Source of the DNA: an uncultured Oscillospiraceae bacterium
Lineage (GTDB): Bacteria > Bacillota > Clostridia > Oscillospirales > Oscillospiraceae
Direction: 5' to 3'
DNA length: 64,000 nt
NCBI GenBank assembly: GCA_934572465.1
Contig: CAKTLG010000005.1
Span: 20,719 to 84,718 of the forward strand
Shown here: in pieces, positions 43,050-50,990 of the stretch
How the letters are laid out: each line of letters starts with the position of its first letter
How positions within the stretch are numbered: position 1 is the first letter of the stretch
Made by a program: the position numbers and the translations under genes
The notes under the pieces: model-generated
Told to the model about the DNA's origin: nothing
The model's input: the letters and a program-made list of their open reading frames with translations, nothing else
Databases searched by the model: none

Positions 43050-43613
43050 TCATTCGTTCCAGAGTGCGGCGTTCGTGGACGAGACGGCGAGGGCGCCGGC
43101 AGCGAGCGCGCCGACGATATCCTCCTTATCGGAGATGAGACCGCCCGCCACGATGGGAACACGGACGGAGGCCGCGAGGCGGCGGATGATCTTCGGCATC
43201 ACGCCGGGCAGGATCTCGATGACATCCGGCGTGACCATCGCCGTTTCCCGGGCGATGTTGTCAAGCGCCATGGAGTCGATCACGAAAACGCGGAGGATGG
43301 CGAACAGGCCCAGCTCCTTCGCGCGCCGGATCAGGTTCGGACGGGTGGAGATGATGCCGTCCGCGTGGGCGTAGGCGTGCAGAAAATCGACGGCAGCGTC
43401 CTTCTGCGCAAGGCCGGAGATGAGATCGAGATGCACGATGGCGTGCTTTCCGGCGGCGTGGATGCGCCCGACCGCGGCGGGGACGGAGCAGATATCGCCG
43501 CAGAGCAGAAAGATCACGCCGCACGGGGAGGCGATGGCGGCGTCAAGCTGCGACTCCGACTTGACGGCTGCGATGATGGGGCTGCGCTCGAGGATCGAAA
43601 CAAGATGGTCCAT
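43050..43613 (-). CDS. glpP: glycerol-3-phosphate-responsive antiterminator GlpP
   Basis: 187 aa from ATG 43613. GlpP family (TIM-barrel-like): IIAAVKSESQLDAAI, VIFLLCGDI, AIVHLDLISGLAQKD and IEILPGVMPKII, ending VPIVAGGLISDKEDI and AVSSTN. In Bacillus GlpP with glycerol-3-phosphate prevents termination in glp leaders. A terminator hairpin sits in the leader of the glpA-like gene of this same cluster, a direct candidate target. It has its own promoter at the end of the preceding gene. Confidence 0.92.
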   Translation of the reverse strand: MDHLVSILERSPIIAAVKSESQLDAAIASPCGVIFLLCGDICSVPAAVGRIHAAGKHAIVHLDLISGLAQKDAAVDFLHAYAHADGIISTRPNLIRRAKELGLFAILRVFVIDSMALDNIARETAMVTPDVIEILPGVMPKIIRRLAASVRVPIVAGGLISDKEDIVGALAAGALAVSSTNAALWNE

Positions 43614-43668
43614 CGTAAGGCTCCGTTTCCATGTGCGCTGATGCGCGGCACATTGCGTTCTGTCCGTC

Positions 43669-43697
43669 AGTATAGCACGCGAGCGGCGAAAAGGCAA
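43669..43697 (-). promoter_or_regulatory. sigma-A promoter of glpP
   Basis: Minus strand: -35 TTGCCT (43692-43697), 17-bp spacer, -10 TATACT (43669-43674), immediately after the DUF1667 stop codon. Confidence 0.82.
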
Positions 43698-44063
43698 TCA
43701 GATCGCGGCAGCGTCGCGCTCGGCGACGAGTGCGACGCCCGTACCGGCGATGTTTTCACAGATCACATCGCCCGCGCGCAGCGGTGCGGCGGCGCGCAGA
43801 CTCCGGCAGGCCTCAGCCACGGCGAGAATGCGCTCCTTGGGAACGTCCTGCGCGGTCTTGACCGGCAGGACGGGGCTTGTCCCGCCCGAGAGGGCGACGG
43901 TGCCGGTGAAGCGCCGCACGGGCGCGGTGCATTCCGTAATGGCATAGGCCTTGCCGCGCGGGCAGGTGTTGCCGGATACTTGCAGGGCGCCGGCCTCGCT
44001 GGTGATATGAAGCTGGCAGCCCAGCGGGCAGCCGATGCAGGTGAGCTCACGATCCATGGTCAT
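43698..44063 (-). CDS. DUF1667 protein of the glycerol-3-phosphate oxidation cluster
   Basis: 121 aa. Cys-rich N-terminus ELTCIGCPLGCQLH and CPRGKAYAI, resembling a small Fe-S or redox domain. DUF1667 proteins consistently follow GlpA-like and FAD-oxidoreductase genes in Clostridia and Spirochaetes, and may be the small electron-transfer subunit, analogous to GlpC. ATG 44063 overlaps the upstream gene by 4 bp. Confidence 0.88.
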   Translation of the reverse strand: MTMDRELTCIGCPLGCQLHITSEAGALQVSGNTCPRGKAYAITECTAPVRRFTGTVALSGGTSPVLPVKTAQDVPKERILAVAEACRSLRAAAPLRAGDVICENIAGTGVALVAERDAAAI

Positions 44064-45313
44064 GCCTCCTCAATGGTGATGGTGATCGCGCCGGTTTCGG
44101 CGGGGATGTCGGCGCGCCTGAGCGAAACGCTCTCCATTTCGCCAGGGGCGAGAACGTTCTTTTTGCGGTGCAGGATGCGCTTTTCGTCCGCGTATACGCT
44201 GATAAAGCGGTTTTTCACCGGTGCGGCGACGCGGAAGCGGACGGTCAGCTCCTCCGGCATGGAGGAAAGGCAGAGCCGCTGCGGTACGGTGTAGCGCACG
44301 CCGCCCTCGCCGCGCAGCGCGATCGAAGCGCCGTCCTCTGTGCGTCCTGCAAGGTACGCCGCCGCTGCCGCGCCGACGTGCGAGGCCTCCTCGCTCACAT
44401 AGTCGACGAGGTCGTGGACATGGAGAACGTTGCCGCAGGCAAAGATGCCGGGGATGGACGTGGAGAAATCGCCGCCGACGACGGCGCCGCCGGTCACGCG
44501 GTCGAGCGCGACGCCGGCCGTGAGCGAAAGCTCGTTTTCCGGCAGCAGGCCGACGGAGAGCAGAAGCGTGTCGCAGGGGATGTATTTCTCGGTGCCGGGG
44601 ATGGGACGCCGCTGCGCGTCGACCTGCGCGAGCGTCACGCCCTCGAGCCGGTCGCGGCCGCGGATGTCGACGACCGTGGTAGAAAGGCGCAGCGGGATGC
44701 CGAAATCGTCAAGGCACTGCACGATGTTGCGCTTCAGCCCGCCGGAGTAGGGCATGACCTCGGCGACCGCGCGCACGCGCGCGCCCTCGAGCGTCATACG
44801 GCGCGCCATGATAAGGCCGATATCGCCGGAGCCGAGGATGACGACCTCGCTCCCGGGCATCAGCCCCTCAATGTTGATGAGCCGCTGCGCCGTGCCGGCG
44901 GTGTAGATGCCGGCGCAGCGGGCGCCGGGGATGTTGAGCGCGCCGCGCGGCCGCTCGCGGCAGCCCATGGCAAGGACGATCGCGCCGGCCTTGATCTGCT
45001 CGAGCCCGTGCTCGCGCGAGGAGCACGTGACGACGAGCTCATGCGAAATGTCGAGCACCATCGTGTTGAGCTGATAGGGAATGCCGAGGGCGCGGACCTC
45101 ATTTGCAAAGCGCGCGGCGTATTCCGGCCCTGTCAGCTCCTCGCCGAAGGTGTGCAGGCCGAAGCCGGAGTGGATGCACTGGTTGAGAATGCCGCCGAGC
45201 TCGCGGTCGCGCTCCAGAATGAGGATGTCGTCCGCGCCGTGCCGTTTGGCGGCGATGGCGGCGGCAAGGCCCGCGGGGCCTCCGCCGATGATAAGAACGC
45301 CGATCTGTTTCAT
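44060..45313 (-). CDS. FAD-dependent pyridine nucleotide-disulfide-type oxidoreductase (GlpB position)
   Basis: 417 aa. FAD motif VLIIGGGPAGLAAAIAAKRHG, second nucleotide motif VVILGSGDIGLIMARR, ATG-like GAIVLAMGCRERPRG, and the FAD-contacting FACGNVLHVHDLVDYV. It occupies the GlpB-like position between the GlpA-like dehydrogenase and DUF1667 and probably receives electrons from glycerol-3-phosphate oxidation for NAD or another acceptor. Two bp from the upstream stop codon. Confidence 0.9.
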   Translation of the reverse strand: MKQIGVLIIGGGPAGLAAAIAAKRHGADDILILERDRELGGILNQCIHSGFGLHTFGEELTGPEYAARFANEVRALGIPYQLNTMVLDISHELVVTCSSREHGLEQIKAGAIVLAMGCRERPRGALNIPGARCAGIYTAGTAQRLINIEGLMPGSEVVILGSGDIGLIMARRMTLEGARVRAVAEVMPYSGGLKRNIVQCLDDFGIPLRLSTTVVDIRGRDRLEGVTLAQVDAQRRPIPGTEKYIPCDTLLLSVGLLPENELSLTAGVALDRVTGGAVVGGDFSTSIPGIFACGNVLHVHDLVDYVSEEASHVGAAAAAYLAGRTEDGASIALRGEGGVRYTVPQRLCLSSMPEELTVRFRVAAPVKNRFISVYADEKRILHRKKNVLAPGEMESVSLRRADIPAETGAITITIEEA

Positions 45314-45315
45314 GC

Positions 45316-46755
45316 TCAGACCTCCTTTGTCGTGCCGGTGAGCAGTTGGGACGCGCCGCCGCGCTTGGTCAGCGCCGTCTGCGGGATGCCGAGCTCGCGG
45401 CTGAGCAGCTCCATGACGCGCGGCGCGCAGAAGCCGCCCTGACAGCGGCCCATCCCCGCGCGGGTGCGGCGCTTTACGCCGTCGAGCGAGCGGGCGCCGC
45501 GGCGGATCGCCTCGACGATCTCGCCCTCGCTGATGGATTCGCAGCGGCAGATGATGTTGCCGTAGGCGGGCGACTGCTCGATCAGGGCGCGGCGCTCCTC
45601 AAAGGACAGCGTGCGCGGATCGGCGATCGCCTTGCGTGCGGCGATAAAGTCCGGCTTTTTTGCGGCGTGCAGCTTATCTGCCGCCCACTGCGCGGCCATC
45701 TCGCCGATGGCGGGCGCGGAGGAGAGACCGGGGGATTCGATGCCGATGACATCGAAGTAGTTCGGCGCGTGCTCGCCGATGATGAAATCCTCGCTTTCCT
45801 GCACGGCGTGCGCGCGCAGACCGGCAAACGAGGTGATGATGTCGCGCAGCGGAAGACCGGGGACGCTGCGCGCCGCCGTGGAGAGCGCCTTTTCAAGACC
45901 GGCGGCGGTCGTTTCAGTGCCCTCCTTGTCGGGAACATCCTCGGCGGTGGGGCCGACGAGGAGATTGCCGTGAATGGTCGGCGTGACGAGCACGCCCTTG
46001 CCGAGCTTACCGGGGAGCTGGAAGATCGTGCGGGTGACAAGCCCGCCGCTGCGCCTGTCAAAAAGGCAGTATTCCCCGCGGCGGGGGACGATGGAGACCT
46101 TTTCCCTGCAGATCTGGTTATGCAGAACGTCTCCATACACACCGGCGGCGTTGATGAGGAGAGAAGCGTGGTACGCATCGCCGGAGGACGCGGTGACGGT
46201 ATAGCCGGAGGCGTCGGGGGAGATGGTCTCTGCCGCTGTGTTGAAGAAGAAATGCACGCCGTTGGCCTGCGCATTCTCAAAGAGCGCGTAGGTCATGGAG
46301 AACGGACAGACGATGCCGCCCGTCGGCGCGCAGAGCGCGGCAACGGCCTCGGCGGAGACGGCGGGCTCGAGCGCGCGCACCTCGTCGCCGGAGAGCAGAC
46401 GCAGCGAGGGGACGCCGTTGGCGAGTCCGCGCTCATACAGCGCATGGAGCTGCGGGAGAGCCTCCTGCTCGAAGCACAGCACGAGCGAGCCATTGCGGCG
46501 GAACGGGAAGTCGAGCTCGGCGGCAAGCTGATCCATCATCGCGTTGCCGCGCACATTGAGCTTTGCCTTCAGGCTGCCGGCGGGCGCGTCGAAGCCCGCG
46601 TGGATGATGGCGCTGTTGGCCTTGGAGGTGCCGCAGCAAACGTCCTCCGCGCGCTCCAGCACGGCGACGGAGCAGTCGAAGCGGCTCAGCTCGCGGGCGA
46701 TGGCACAGCCGACGACGCCCGCGCCGAGGATGATAACATCGTAGGAATGCAGCAT
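45316..46755 (-). CDS. GlpA-like FAD-dependent glycerol-3-phosphate dehydrogenase
   Basis: 479 aa from ATG 46755. DAO-type FAD fold: YDVIILGAGVVGCAIARELS, SKANSAIIHAGFDA and LLINAAGVYGD. The C-terminal BFD-like [2Fe-2S] domain has ICRCESISEGEIVEA and GRCQGGFC (about 400-450), as in anaerobic GlpA. It should oxidise glycerol-3-phosphate to dihydroxyacetone phosphate. First gene of the operon glpA-like, FAD oxidoreductase, DUF1667, with glpP behind, and preceded by an attenuator leader. Confidence 0.9.
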   Translation of the reverse strand: MLHSYDVIILGAGVVGCAIARELSRFDCSVAVLERAEDVCCGTSKANSAIIHAGFDAPAGSLKAKLNVRGNAMMDQLAAELDFPFRRNGSLVLCFEQEALPQLHALYERGLANGVPSLRLLSGDEVRALEPAVSAEAVAALCAPTGGIVCPFSMTYALFENAQANGVHFFFNTAAETISPDASGYTVTASSGDAYHASLLINAAGVYGDVLHNQICREKVSIVPRRGEYCLFDRRSGGLVTRTIFQLPGKLGKGVLVTPTIHGNLLVGPTAEDVPDKEGTETTAAGLEKALSTAARSVPGLPLRDIITSFAGLRAHAVQESEDFIIGEHAPNYFDVIGIESPGLSSAPAIGEMAAQWAADKLHAAKKPDFIAARKAIADPRTLSFEERRALIEQSPAYGNIICRCESISEGEIVEAIRRGARSLDGVKRRTRAGMGRCQGGFCAPRVMELLSRELGIPQTALTKRGGASQLLTGTTKEV

Positions 46756-46799
46756 GGGGAAAAACCGTCCTTTCGTAAAAGCGAAACGAGCTATGCGCA

Positions 46800-46858
46800 A
46801 AGAAAAAGAGCTATGCAAAACCGGACGCAGCTTCCTGCGCCTGCTCTGCATAGCTCAA
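46800..46858 (-). terminator. attenuator terminator in the glpA-like leader
   Basis: Minus strand GAGCTATGCA / TGCATAGCTC outer stem with an inner CGCAGGAAGCTGCG hairpin, followed by TTTTTCTTT. It lies between the promoter and the start codon, as expected for a GlpP-controlled antitermination site. Confidence 0.82.
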
Positions 46859-46893
46859 ACTCTCAATGCAACGCTGTTTTATTTTTCAAGTCT

Positions 46894-46922
46894 ATTATAA
46901 TCGCGGCTTTCGGCATTTGCAA
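46894..46922 (-). promoter_or_regulatory. sigma-A promoter of the glpA-like operon
   Basis: Minus strand: -35 TTGCAA (46917-46922), 17-bp spacer, -10 TATAAT (46894-46899). The leader is about 130 nt. Confidence 0.87.
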
Positions 46923-46962
46923 GTCTTTTTTTGCCGGTGCGGCGGGGGGGGATCCCTCTCGC

Positions 46963-48027
46963 TCAGACCTGGCACGTCCAGCCGAACGGGTCGGGGCGCG
47001 TGCCCCACTGAATGCCTGTCAGCTCATCGTACAGCCGCTGTGACAGCACGCCGATCTCACCGTGGTTGACCTCATAGTACTGCTCGCCCCAGCCCAGCGC
47101 ACCGATGGGGGCGACGACTGCCGCTGTGCCAACGCACCACGCTTCTTCCAGCGCGCCGGCTCTGGCGGCCTCGAATAGTTCGTCCACGCTCAACAGGCGC
47201 TCCTCGACCGGCACACCCCAGCTTCTGAGCAGAGCAAGGCAGGAGCGTCGGGTCACGCCGTGCAGGATCGAGCCGGTCAAAGCAGGGGTAACGACGGTGC
47301 CGCCTATCTTGAACATAACATTCATGCCGCCGCCCTCCTCCACATACTTGCGCTCCACACCGTCGAGCCACAGCACCTGCGAATAGCCCTTTTCCTCGGC
47401 GCGTTCGCCTGCGCGGTTCGCTGCGCCATAGTTGCCGCCGCACTTGGCCTCGCCGGTGCCGCCGCGCACCGCGCGCACGTCCTCTGTTTCGACCATGATC
47501 GGCACGGGCTTGAGCCCCTCGGAAAAATAGCTGCGCGAGGGGGAGAGAATGATGACGAACGACGCCTCATGCACGCCGTGCAGTGCCAGCGTCGGGTCAG
47601 TGGAATAGAGGAACGGCCGGACGTAGAGGGAGGCACCCTGCTCCGCCGGCACCCAGCGCTGGTCGATGGCGACGGTCTCTCTGATGGCCTGCAGCGCGTC
47701 ATCAGGATCGAGCTGCGGCAGGCCGAGCCGCTCGCAGGAGCGGTTCAGACGCTCCACATTGTCCCATGGACGGAAGAGCTGCACGCCGCCGTCGGGGCGG
47801 CGATAGGCCTTCATGCCCTCAAAGACCTCGGTGCCGTAATGCAGCACGCTCGCGGCGGGCGAGAGCGTGATCGGCCCGTAGGGCACGATGCGCGCATCGT
47901 GCCAGCCCTGAGCGTCCGTGTAGTCCATCACAAACATATGGTCGGTAAACACTGTGCCGAAGCCCAGCTGGTCGGCGGGCGGCAGCGTGCCGGGATGCGG
48001 ATTTCTTGTGACAGTGATATTCATCAT
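46963..48027 (-). CDS. ilvE: branched-chain amino acid aminotransferase (class IV, BCAT2 type)
   Basis: 354 aa. PLP class IV fold: FGTVFTDHMFVMDY, LHYGTEVFEGMKAYR, YVRPFLYST, the PLP Lys in AKCGGNYGAAN, and GSILHGVTRRSCLAL. It interconverts Leu, Ile and Val with their 2-oxo acids. Thirty-one bp downstream of a hydroxyisocaproate-type dehydrogenase, which could reduce the oxo acid formed, so the pair looks like reductive branched-chain amino acid fermentation. Start follows AGGAGG. Confidence 0.94.
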   Translation of the reverse strand: MMNITVTRNPHPGTLPPADQLGFGTVFTDHMFVMDYTDAQGWHDARIVPYGPITLSPAASVLHYGTEVFEGMKAYRRPDGGVQLFRPWDNVERLNRSCERLGLPQLDPDDALQAIRETVAIDQRWVPAEQGASLYVRPFLYSTDPTLALHGVHEASFVIILSPSRSYFSEGLKPVPIMVETEDVRAVRGGTGEAKCGGNYGAANRAGERAEEKGYSQVLWLDGVERKYVEEGGGMNVMFKIGGTVVTPALTGSILHGVTRRSCLALLRSWGVPVEERLLSVDELFEAARAGALEEAWCVGTAAVVAPIGALGWGEQYYEVNHGEIGVLSQRLYDELTGIQWGTRPDPFGWTCQV

Positions 48028-48058
48028 GATAGCCTCCTATCGTTTTGGTTCAGTTGAG

Positions 48059-49009
48059 TCAGATCTCTTTGAGATGCTCCATGTTGCGGCGGATGCCCTC
48101 GCAGCAGGCGTGGAAAGCGGCCTTTTCATCTGCGGTCAGCGGCAGCTCGACGACCTGCTCGACGCCGCTTTCACCGATGACGCAGGGAACACCCGCGAAC
48201 AGATCCGTCTCTCCGTACTCGCCGCGCAGCTCTGCGCTGGCGGGGAGGATCACCTTTTCGTCGTGCAGCACGGCGCAGGCCATGCGCGCGGCGGTCGTGG
48301 CAATGCCGTATTCGGTGCAGGACTTGCCAGCGAACGTGACCCAGCCGCCGCCAATGGATTCCTTTTGCAGTGCGTCGCGGTCAAAGCGGAAGCGCTTGTC
48401 GGTCTTCGCCCATTCATCCAGCGGCACGCCGCGGAAGCTGACGCAGGACCAGGGCGCGAACTGCTGGTTGCCGTGCTCGCCCATCATATAGCAGGTGATG
48501 GACTTGTGGTCGAGACCGGTCTGGCGGGAGAGCGCGCTCAAAAGACGCGAGGTGTCAAGGCCTGTGCCGGTGCCGAACACGCGGCCGCGGGGAAGATCCA
48601 GATGCAGCGCGAGCTCGCGCGTGACGATGTCGCAGGGGTTGGTGATATTGATGAGCACGCCGTCAAAGCCGCTGGCCCTGATCTTTCCGGCGTAGCTGCG
48701 CACGGCGGGGATGGTGAAGTCCATCTCTGTCAGGCGGTCATGCGTGCTGCGCAGAAGTTCGATCTTGCCAACGCTGTTGACGATCACGTCGCATACGCCC
48801 AGATCGGAGAAGCTGCCGCCGCGGATCTCGACGCGGTGTGGCATATACGCGACCGCGTCGCGCAGGTCCTGCACTTCACTTGCAAGCTTCTGCTCGTTCT
48901 GATCGACGAGCACCAGCTCGTCCGCAATGCCCTGGATCGCCAGAGCGTAAGCCACATGTGCGCCGACATGCCCCATGCCGACCACGCCGAGAACTCTTTT
49001 CTTTGCCAT
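48059..49009 (-). CDS. L-2-hydroxyisocaproate dehydrogenase-like (lactate/malate dehydrogenase family)
   Basis: 316 aa from ATG 49009. NAD motif VLGVVGMGHVGAHVAYAL, then ITNPCDIVTRELA, GTGTGLDTSRLLSAL and the catalytic-His loop MMGEHGNQQFAPWS. The substrate-loop region reads VGKIELLRSTHDRL in place of the GxPxxPGxTR pattern of lactate or malate dehydrogenase, and this together with SGFDGVLINITNP resembles L-HicDH of lactobacilli. It should reduce bulky 2-oxo acids with NADH. Operon with ilvE supports that substrate class. Confidence 0.87.
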   Translation of the reverse strand: MAKKRVLGVVGMGHVGAHVAYALAIQGIADELVLVDQNEQKLASEVQDLRDAVAYMPHRVEIRGGSFSDLGVCDVIVNSVGKIELLRSTHDRLTEMDFTIPAVRSYAGKIRASGFDGVLINITNPCDIVTRELALHLDLPRGRVFGTGTGLDTSRLLSALSRQTGLDHKSITCYMMGEHGNQQFAPWSCVSFRGVPLDEWAKTDKRFRFDRDALQKESIGGGWVTFAGKSCTEYGIATTAARMACAVLHDEKVILPASAELRGEYGETDLFAGVPCVIGESGVEQVVELPLTADEKAAFHACCEGIRRNMEHLKEI

Positions 49010-49044
49010 AAGAATACTTCCTTTCCATAAGTTGTTTTGCCGCC

Positions 49045-49088
49045 AAAAAGAAACAGGAGACTCTGCCGGCCGCGGCGGAGTCTCCTGC
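49045..49088 (-). terminator. second leader terminator before the HicDH gene
   Basis: Minus strand AGGAGACTC / GAGTCTCCT with an inner CGCC/GGCG pairing, then GTTTCTTTTT, ending 36 bp before the start codon; a potential attenuator. Confidence 0.75.
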
Positions 49089-49131
49089 GAAGGTGCTGCC
49101 CGCCATCTCCTGCAGAGATGCGGGAAAGCGA

Positions 49132-49314
49132 TCATCGGACGCGCCGCGGACCGGACGAAATGATTTTTTTGGCCGGAAGAATAAAAACGGACGCCGGCAT
49201 AGAGCCGGCGTCCGTGATCATGACGTTGTCCTCTGCGGCGGAGCAGGAAAAAGCGGCGCAGTCGGGCTGCGCGGTGCGGGCTGCTGCGGTGCTTGTGCGG
49301 AAAACGTTCAGCAT
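49132..49314 (-). CDS. 60-aa leader ORF upstream of the HicDH gene
   Basis: Short ORF beginning MLNVFRTSTAAARTAQ with GGAAGGAG nine bases upstream and a sigma-A promoter 32-60 bp upstream, so translation is plausible. It reads straight through the first leader terminator (49181-49215), ending before the second. No run of Leu, Ile or Val codons is present, so classical amino-acid attenuation is not evident. It could be a regulatory leader peptide or an independent small protein. Confidence 0.45.
   Translation of the reverse strand: MLNVFRTSTAAARTAQPDCAAFSCSAAEDNVMITDAGSMPASVFILPAKKIISSGPRRVR
49181..49215 (-). terminator. first leader terminator before the HicDH gene
   Basis: Minus strand ACGGACGCCGGC / GCCGGCGTCCGT hairpin then TTTTTAT; it lies inside the 60-aa leader ORF. 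Confidence 0.85.
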
Positions 49315-49325
49315 AGCGCTATGCT
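49310..49325. promoter_or_regulatory. perfect 16-bp palindrome at the leader ORF start
   Basis: AGCATAGCGCTATGCT, exactly self-complementary, covering the leader ORF start codon and the gap to its ribosome site. Half-site AGCATAGC recurs at about 49346 over the -10 box. Candidate operator. Confidence 0.5.
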
Positions 49326-49345
49326 CCTTCCTGAAAGATGGGAGA

Positions 49346-49374
49346 AGCATAGCACACATTTTTATGCGCTGCAA
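49346..49374 (-). promoter_or_regulatory. sigma-A promoter of the HicDH-ilvE leader
   Basis: Minus strand: -35 TTGCAG (49369-49374), 17-bp spacer, -10 TATGCT (49346-49351). It starts a leader of about 330 nt with two terminators. Confidence 0.8.
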
Positions 49375-49447
49375 GAGGGAAAATATCCGCGCGGCGCAAG
49401 ATCGTCTGAACTGACAAAAATTGTGACTGCGGCCTTTTTTCTCTTGG

Positions 49448-50053
49448 TCAAACCGAGCCGTCCGCCTGCAGCTCGGCAGACATAAAGCCGCCGTGCAGCC
49501 AGTTGCTGAGTTCGGCCGGAGTACCGGGTGCGCCGACGGTGGCAAACTCTGTGCGCCCGGGGATCATCTTGGAATTGTCGTTGCTCTCGGCCCATTGCAC
49601 GCGCTGGAGGATCCTGTCCGTGCAGTGGGCGAGCGATCCCTCCGGCGCGTCCTTGTACTGGAGCAGGATCGTCACATACCGGTTGTCCGATGTCCAGCGG
49701 CCGAAGTTCGTCGTCGGCTTGCGCCATTTCCACAGGCATTCGTTGCCGCTCGTCTTTTTCAGCTTGAGGTAACCGTTGGCGATGTCCTGCGTGCAGCGCA
49801 CCAGCCAGATGACGTGGTAGCCCGCGCGCTGAAAGTGCGCGCAGACATCGAAAAAGGCGGATTCCATCAGCAGTCCGTCCTGCAGCATCATGACAAAGTG
49901 GTTGATCTGCACATAGGCGACGATGCTCCTGCCGTCCACCGTTACCGGCACGTCGCGGCATTCTGGAGGCACCAGGGCCTGCCACTGCTTTTTCCATTCC
50001 CCAGTAGGGGACTGGGTGAACGGTGCTTTTTTTCTCCTTCCGAAAAGCAGCAT
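49448..50053 (-). CDS. hypothetical protein, unknown function
   Basis: 201 aa from ATG 50053 with GGAGGAG upstream. The N-terminus is basic (MLLFGRRKKAP). It contains the phrases VAYVQINHFVMMLQDGLLM, FQRAGYHVIWLVRC, and a Trp-rich section around CLWKWRKPTTNFGRWTSDN. The middle has the feel of a nuclease-like or DUF559-type fold (a strand with HVIWLVRC), but this is only an impression and I do not assign a family. Single gene with its own promoter. Confidence 0.75.
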   Translation of the reverse strand: MLLFGRRKKAPFTQSPTGEWKKQWQALVPPECRDVPVTVDGRSIVAYVQINHFVMMLQDGLLMESAFFDVCAHFQRAGYHVIWLVRCTQDIANGYLKLKKTSGNECLWKWRKPTTNFGRWTSDNRYVTILLQYKDAPEGSLAHCTDRILQRVQWAESNDNSKMIPGRTEFATVGAPGTPAELSNWLHGGFMSAELQADGSV

Positions 50054-50086
50054 GACGCATCTCCTCCAATCGATGTTTCTGATGCC

Positions 50087-50115
50087 ATTATAGCGGATGT
50101 GAGCCGTCCGCACAA
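50087..50115 (-). promoter_or_regulatory. sigma-A promoter of the hypothetical gene
   Basis: Minus strand: -35 TTGTGC (50110-50115), 17-bp spacer, -10 TATAAT (50087-50092). Confidence 0.8.
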
Positions 50116-50160
50116 GGCTTTCTTGCGCGGTGTCTGTCTGCCGGACGATTCATGCAGCCT

Positions 50161-50280
50161 ATTTCAGCATCCGCCACAGTGTGCTGCGGCTGATGCCAAG
50201 GCGCTTGGCCGTTTTTCCGTGGTGCATGCCCTCCGCTTCGTAGACCTGCTGTACGATGCTCCTTGTGATCTCGCTCAAAG
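50161..50280 (-). pseudogene. C-terminal fragment of a sigma-54-type activator (Fis-like HTH)
   Basis: The minus strand encodes about 40 residues, SEITRSIVQQVYEAEG then KTAKRLGISRSTLWRMLK and a stop codon. This is the Fis-type helix-turn-helix end of PrpR/RocR-like sigma-54 activators. The AAA+ and sensor domains are missing: upstream the sequence changes to an unrelated fragment on the other strand. Remnant of a deleted regulator. Confidence 0.7.
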
Positions 50281-50349
50281 GACGGTCCAGGTCGATCGAG
50301 GCCTGAGAGGAGACGGCTTTGCCCGAAACCGGAAGGATAACGGGGATAA

Positions 50350-50817
50350 GGGGGAACCTTCAAGCGCATCGTGCGCTCGGTGCAGCTGCCTGACCGCTGT
50401 CATGTGGAATACAGCATCCTTTGTGTGGTGACTGGGCAGAATGCGCGCGCGATCCAGCAGATCTACAACTTCTGCTTCGTGACGAAGAGCGACGGCAGCG
50501 TATACCCATGCGACTTCTATGCACTGGATGAGTGGAAGATCGGCACGGTCGGCCGGCAGAGCCTTGAAGAGATGGAGGCGGGCGCGACGGCACGGCGCTT
50601 TATTGAAGATTCGTGCCGGATCCCGGAGGAATGCCATGCGTGTCCGGCCTGCCCGCTGTGCCATAATGGCTGCCGCCGCAGCCGCGTACCGGCATCTGGC
50701 GGACTTGCGGGCCGCTTCCGTTTCTGCGACGCCTACCGCCGCTTTTTCGCGGAACGCTATGAGGAGCTGTGTGCGGCGGCGCAGATCATAGCCGGACTTC
50801 ATGGCAGGTGGAGTTGA
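50350..50817 (+). pseudogene. C-terminal remnant of an anaerobic sulfatase-maturase-like radical SAM protein (SPASM domain)
   Basis: The open frame encodes about 155 residues with FVTKSDGSVYPCDFYALDE, IPEECHACPACPLCHNGC and RFCDAYRRFFAERYEEL, the SPASM auxiliary-cluster region of anSME-type formylglycine-forming enzymes. The radical SAM domain with CX3CX2C is absent and a stop codon precedes the frame at 50347-50349. It abuts the regulator fragment, suggesting one deletion removed the middle of both genes. A GTG at 50371 is possible but a functional protein is unlikely. Confidence 0.72.
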
Positions 50818-50990
50818 GACAAAAACGCCGCATTGCCGGTTTGGCGGACAAAGGGTCTGCCTCTTTTTGCCCAGATAGGCCTGCGGCGCCGGGGAGAGAG
50901 CTGTTGAAAGACCCGCGCGCGATTTTACCGCGGTTTCCGCATGACGGAAAGAATATCCGCATACCCTCTACCAAAAAGAAAGGGGAGGCT

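Noticed and set aside
49028..49130. Possible T-box before the HicDH gene (GGCGGGCAGCACC resembles part of a T-box).
   Set aside because: The core AGGGTGGNACCGCG is not present and no specifier loop could be drawn, so I list only the terminators.
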